7,463 nt of DNA from an uncultured Dialister sp. (lineage in GTDB: Bacteria; Bacillota; Negativicutes; Veillonellales; Dialisteraceae), in contig CAKQBK010000088.1 in the NCBI GenBank assembly GCA_934216155.1, positions 1-7,463 on the forward strand, given 5' to 3'. Positions 5,265 through 7,463 of the stretch are shown here, piece by piece; the first letter of the stretch is position 1; each line of letters begins with the position of its first letter. The notes below the pieces were generated by a model, which searched no databases, had not been told where the DNA came from, and worked only from the letters and a program-made list of their open reading frames with translations. Both the position numbers and the translations under genes were made by a program.

Positions 5265-6185
5265 TTACATTCCTACCGTATCATCCAGTGGTTCTTCGCA
5301 GAAGAGTTTCATGGCACCTTCGGCCATTTTGCCTCCTTCGTGAGCAGCGTTATCTACCACTTGGAGTTGCCAGCGGAAGGGGACGCCCAGTTCTTGGGCT
5401 TTCTTTTGGCAGCTGTGGAAATAGTGGGTGCATCGTTCCATACGGTTCATGCCCTGGGCATCGGCTTCTGGGGTGTCGCGGAAGGGTTTCTTTCTGGAAA
5501 TATCCAAGCTCCCCATGAGCATTGTGACGGGGCGAGCAAAAGCACGGGCCAGGTCTTTATCAGAGACAGGGAGATCTTTCATGCCGTAAGGGAAGGGAAT
5601 GGTGCGGTCCGGCATGGTGAACCAGCCCGCATTGGCACACAGAATGGCATCGGCGGTGCAATGCTCTGAGAATAAACTGTAGCGGTGCATGAATTGGCCG
5701 CCAGCGGAGTGGCCGAAAAGGAGAATTTTTCCTTTGGCATGGGTCCGTTTGCGAATGGCCAGGACTAGTCGATCTACGGTGTCAAAATTCCATTGCTTTC
5801 TTTCTTGAATATGTCCGGTAGAATCATCGGCGTCGGTCATATTTCCTTCTTGATAGCTGCAGGCACCGGGATATTTCGCCGTAGAAAATTCCGGTGAGGC
5901 AATGAGCATATTGTACTTCACCGCCAGGTCTTCTAGCCGTTTTGCAAATCCTTTGGCATTTCTGGTATAGCCAGGGAAGGCGATGAAAACAGGCTGCTCC
6001 TTAGTCCATGTGGCAGGACGGAAATAATACACCGGGATGGCATACTGACAGGCTCCTTTCTTTTCGGAAAGGAAATAGGTACTTTCTCCCGCAGGCAGCT
6101 GGGGCGTTTTCTTTTTCTTAGATAAGTGATATATGGTAATGGCTCCGAGAGTCAGAGCGGCGAGGGCTTTGGTTAGGGTATGCAT
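5265..6185 (-). CDS. Membrane-anchored alpha/beta hydrolase (PHB-depolymerase-like esterase)
   Basis: Serine hydrolase of the alpha/beta fold, 306 aa. Residues 1-22 are a hydrophobic helix followed by SKKKK, suggesting an uncleaved N-terminal membrane anchor with the catalytic domain held on one face of the membrane. VFIAFPGYTR (66-75) resembles the oxyanion-hole strand-loop. FGHSAGG (157-163) is the nucleophile elbow with Ser160. GSLD (225-228) gives the likely acid Asp228, and NAAHEGG (279-285) gives His282. Together with DTPEADAQGMNRMERCTHYF (237-256) this resembles PHB-depolymerase-like esterases. The true substrate is unknown. AGAGGT (complement of 6191-6196) precedes ATG 6185. It is a lone gene: repeats U5 and U6 lie within 4 nt of its stop and of its ribosome site respectively. 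Confidence 0.85.
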   Translation of the reverse strand: MHTLTKALAALTLGAITIYHLSKKKKTPQLPAGESTYFLSEKKGACQYAIPVYYFRPATWTKEQPVFIAFPGYTRNAKGFAKRLEDLAVKYNMLIASPEFSTAKYPGACSYQEGNMTDADDSTGHIQERKQWNFDTVDRLVLAIRKRTHAKGKILLFGHSAGGQFMHRYSLFSEHCTADAILCANAGWFTMPDRTIPFPYGMKDLPVSDKDLARAFARPVTMLMGSLDISRKKPFRDTPEADAQGMNRMERCTHYFHSCQKKAQELGVPFRWQLQVVDNAAHEGGKMAEGAMKLFCEEPLDDTVGM

Positions 6186-6199
6186 GATGAACCTCTTTA

Positions 6200-6280
6200 G
6201 TTAGAAGTGAGAAGTTAGAAGTTAGAAGTGAGAAATGGTGGTGGCGGCGCACAAATTTTGAAAGCGCCGCAAAATTTTAT
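6200..6280 (+). repeat. Heptamer-hairpin repeat U6
   Basis: GTTAGAA, GTGAGAA, GTTAGAA, GTTAGAA, GTGAGAA (6200-6234), then ATGGTGGTG, stem GCGGCGC (6244-6250), loop ACAAATTTTGAAA (6251-6263), GCGCCGC (6264-6270) and AAAATTTTAT. It begins 4 nt beyond the hydrolase ribosome site, in antisense orientation to that gene, so it probably lies in the hydrolase 5' leader. Confidence 0.9.
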
Positions 6281-6300
6281 TTTTTCTCAATAATATGCTT

Positions 6301-6306
6301 ATTATA
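6301..6306 (-). promoter_or_regulatory. Possible -10 element for the hydrolase
   Basis: TATAAT on the minus strand (ATTATA at 6301-6306). There is no convincing -35 at normal spacing. If used, the hydrolase leader would be about 110 nt and would contain the U6 hairpin and the pyrimidine-rich complement of its heptamers. Confidence 0.35.
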
Positions 6307-6329
6307 GCATGAAAAAGGAGTTAAGCAGT

Positions 6330-6506
6330 AAAGGTTATGATTCTGCCACGTCCGCAATTTAACAAATCGAATCAATCGCTATACACAAGGTTATAAAGGG
6401 TTATTTCATTTTGCTTAGCCCATAACCTTTTATAACCCTTTATAACCTAATGTATGGCGGTTGATTTGTTTTGTTAGAATTTGCTTGTAGCAGAATAGTA
6501 ACCTTT
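6330..6506. mobile_element. MITE-like hairpin element E2
   Basis: The ends AAAGGTTATGATTCTGC (6330-6346) and GCAGAATAGTAACCTTT (6490-6506) are inverted partners at 15 of 17 positions. The core has perfect 17-bp inverted arms, AGGTTATAAAGGGTTAT (6388-6404) and 6432-6448, around a 27-nt loop. It is 177 bp and non-coding. It ends about 35 bp before the queC promoter. The ends match E1 and E3, but the interior has diverged apart from the GGTTAT words. Confidence 0.7.
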
Positions 6507-6540
6507 ATAGCATATATTTTCAAAAAAACTTGTCTTCTAG

Positions 6541-6549
6541 TGGTATAAT
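6541..6549 (+). promoter_or_regulatory. Extended -10 promoter of queC
   Basis: TGGTATAAT is a perfect TGn-TATAAT extended -10. No good -35 lies at 17-bp spacing, which extended -10 promoters tolerate. The predicted start near 6556 places the transcript 5' end about 12 nt before the riboswitch stem. Confidence 0.75.
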
Positions 6550-6567
6550 ATAAAAGTTATATATTCC

Positions 6568-6604
6568 AGTTGTCATCTGTTAACCAACTTAAAAAAACAG
6601 GAGG
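6568..6604 (+). promoter_or_regulatory. PreQ1-I-like riboswitch overlapping the queC ribosome site
   Basis: Stem P1 is AGTTG (6568-6572) with CAACT (6585-6589), enclosing the 12-nt loop TCATCTGTTAAC. An A-rich tail (6590-6597) follows, ending in ACAG (6597-6600), which can pair with CTGT in the loop (6577-6580) as pseudoknot stem P2. This is the architecture of the minimal class I preQ1 riboswitch: a 5-bp P1, a loop ending in C, the base expected to contact the ligand, an A-rich tail and a short P2. The 3' strand of P2 includes the first AG of the AGGAGG ribosome site (6599-6604), so ligand binding should hide that site and block translation. The gene downstream is queC, a classic target. Assignment is by eye from structure and context. 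Confidence 0.75.
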
Positions 6605-6608
6605 AAAG

Positions 6609-7313
6609 ATGAAAAAGGCAATTATATTATCCAGCGGGGGTGTGGATTCTACCACGTGTGTATCCCTAGCTGTTGACAGACTGGGAGCAGAGAATGTAGT
6701 GACTGCTTCCATTTTTTATGGACAGAAACATAAGAAAGAAATTTTGGCAGCACGGAAGGTGGCAAATTATTATCATTTGAAACATTATGAATTTGATTTG
6801 TCTGCCATTTTCCAGTATTCCAATTGTTCCCTTTTGGAGAATTCCACCGAAGAAATCGTGCATGAAAGCTATGCTCAGCAGATTGAAGAGAATGGAGAAG
6901 GAAAAGTATCTACCTATGTGCCTTTCCGGAATGGACTGATGCTCTCTACGGCAGCTTCTTTGGCGGCATCTCTCTTTGAAGACGATGACGTAGATATTTA
7001 CATCGGTGCCCATGCGGATGATGCCGCAGGCGATGCCTATGCAGATTGCAGCGAACCGTTTTTGAAGGCCATGGGAGATGCGGTGCGGATTGGTACCTAT
7101 GGCAAAGTACACCTGGTATTTCCTTTTGCGGAAATGAATAAAGCCGGTGTGGTCGCAACGGGTCTGAAGTTGCACACTCCCTATGAACTCACTTGGAGCT
7201 GCTACGAAGGGGGAGACAAACCGTGTGGCACCTGCGGCACCTGTATCGATCGGGCCGCCGCTTTTGCCGCCAATGAAGTGGAAGATCCAGCGCTTAAATA
7301 CAGTGAGGAGTGA
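6609..7313 (+). CDS. queC: 7-cyano-7-deazaguanine (preQ0) synthase QueC
   Basis: Cytosolic enzyme of queuosine synthesis: it converts 7-carboxy-7-deazaguanine to preQ0 with ATP and ammonia. It is 234 aa, a normal length. The PP-loop SGGVDS (9-14) binds ATP. The FYGQKHKKE segment (36-44), TYVPFRNGL (102-110), GAHADDAAGDAYADC (133-147) and the zinc cysteines C198, C206, C209 and C212 (WSCYEGG, CGTCGTC) are all present, so it should be active. ATG 6609 follows AGGAGG at 6599-6604 with a tight 4-nt gap; an upstream TTG at 6570 lies inside the riboswitch and is rejected. No queD, queE or queF is visible beside it. The last residues SEE and the stop come from repeat U7, so the native C terminus has been altered by a few residues. 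Confidence 0.97.
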   Translation: MKKAIILSSGGVDSTTCVSLAVDRLGAENVVTASIFYGQKHKKEILAARKVANYYHLKHYEFDLSAIFQYSNCSLLENSTEEIVHESYAQQIEENGEGKVSTYVPFRNGLMLSTAASLAASLFEDDDVDIYIGAHADDAAGDAYADCSEPFLKAMGDAVRIGTYGKVHLVFPFAEMNKAGVVATGLKLHTPYELTWSCYEGGDKPCGTCGTCIDRAAAFAANEVEDPALKYSEE

Positions 7314-7371
7314 GAAGTGAGGAGTTAGGAGTGAATGTGGCGGCGCACAACTTATAAAGCGCCGCAAATTT
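7302..7371 (+). repeat. Heptamer-hairpin repeat U7, overlapping the queC stop
   Basis: GTGAGGA, GTGAGAA, GTGAGGA, GTTAGGA, GTGA heptamers (about 7303-7334), then stem GCGGCGC (7340-7346), loop ACAACTTATAAA (7347-7358), GCGCCGC (7359-7365) and AAATTTTT. The first heptamer pair supplies the queC TGA (7311-7313). The hairpin followed by AAATTTTT could serve as a modest terminator for queC. Confidence 0.92.
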
Positions 7372-7463
7372 TTAAGCCTTCCCTCGTGGGTAATGCTGTT
7401 AAGTTAAGGATTTGCGCCAGTAAGCATGATTTGGTTTGTGATTATAGGTTACTCAGGTTTCTC

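Noticed and set aside
5019..5669. Plus-strand open frame of 216 codons
   Set aside because: It starts in E3, runs through U5 and then antisense to the hydrolase; its product has no coherent domain.
6570..6608. Upstream TTG start for queC
   Set aside because: It would translate the riboswitch and add residues absent from the family; ATG 6609 has AGGAGG just upstream.

Overview
The window looks like chromosomal DNA of a low-to-mid GC Bacillota. A diderm Negativicute of the Dialister/Megasphaera/Veillonella type is my guess, from style only. The grounds are the order rpmH-rnpA-yidD-yidC-jag(khpB), a short YidC without the large periplasmic domain of proteobacteria, strong AGGAGG ribosome binding sites, near-consensus sigma-A promoters and a preQ1-type leader before queC. 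The genus cannot be fixed from the sequence alone.

Layout. 1-126: heptanucleotide array, of which 3-79 is eleven perfect CCCTAAA units running off the window edge. 154-1017 (+): EamA-family membrane transporter. 1065-1332: hairpin-rich MITE-like element (E1) in front of the perfect rpmH promoter (1391-1419). 1476-2198 (+): rpmH, rnpA and yidD, tightly packed. 2199-2602: repeat island splitting yidD from yidC. 2603-4368 (+): yidC and khpB/jag, overlapping by 4 nt and closed by a strong terminator (4381-4409). 4450-4559: near-perfect palindromic repeat. 4570-4872 (-): unrecognised 100-aa protein. 4937-5261: composite repeat (U4-E3-U5). 5265-6185 (-): membrane-anchored alpha/beta hydrolase. 6200-6506: two more repeats (U6, E2). 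6541-7313 (+): extended -10 promoter, preQ1-I-like riboswitch and queC. The queC stop codon lies inside a further repeat (U7, to 7371). I see nothing recognisable in 7372-7463.

How the genes work together. RpmH (ribosome), RnpA (RNase P protein), YidD/YidC (membrane insertion) and KhpB/Jag (RNA binding) form the conserved core block usually found beside the origin. However, dnaA is not on its upstream side and mnmE/mnmG are not on its downstream side, so the block has been cut out of its usual setting. QueC makes preQ0 for queuosine and its leader appears to sense the pathway product preQ1.

The most unusual content is between the genes. Two repeat families fill nearly every gap. Family U is an array of 7-nt units (GTGAGGA/GTTAGGA/GTTAGAA and relatives) followed by a GC-rich hairpin. 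The hairpin stem changes with compensation between copies while the 12-13 nt loop is largely kept. Family E is about 180-210 bp, with AAAGGTTAnnATTCTGC-type terminal inverted repeats and a GGTTAT-rich internal hairpin. The telomere-like array at the left edge is in heptamer phase with decayed units beside it and looks like an extreme expansion of the same heptamer theme. No mobilising enzyme for either family is in the window.
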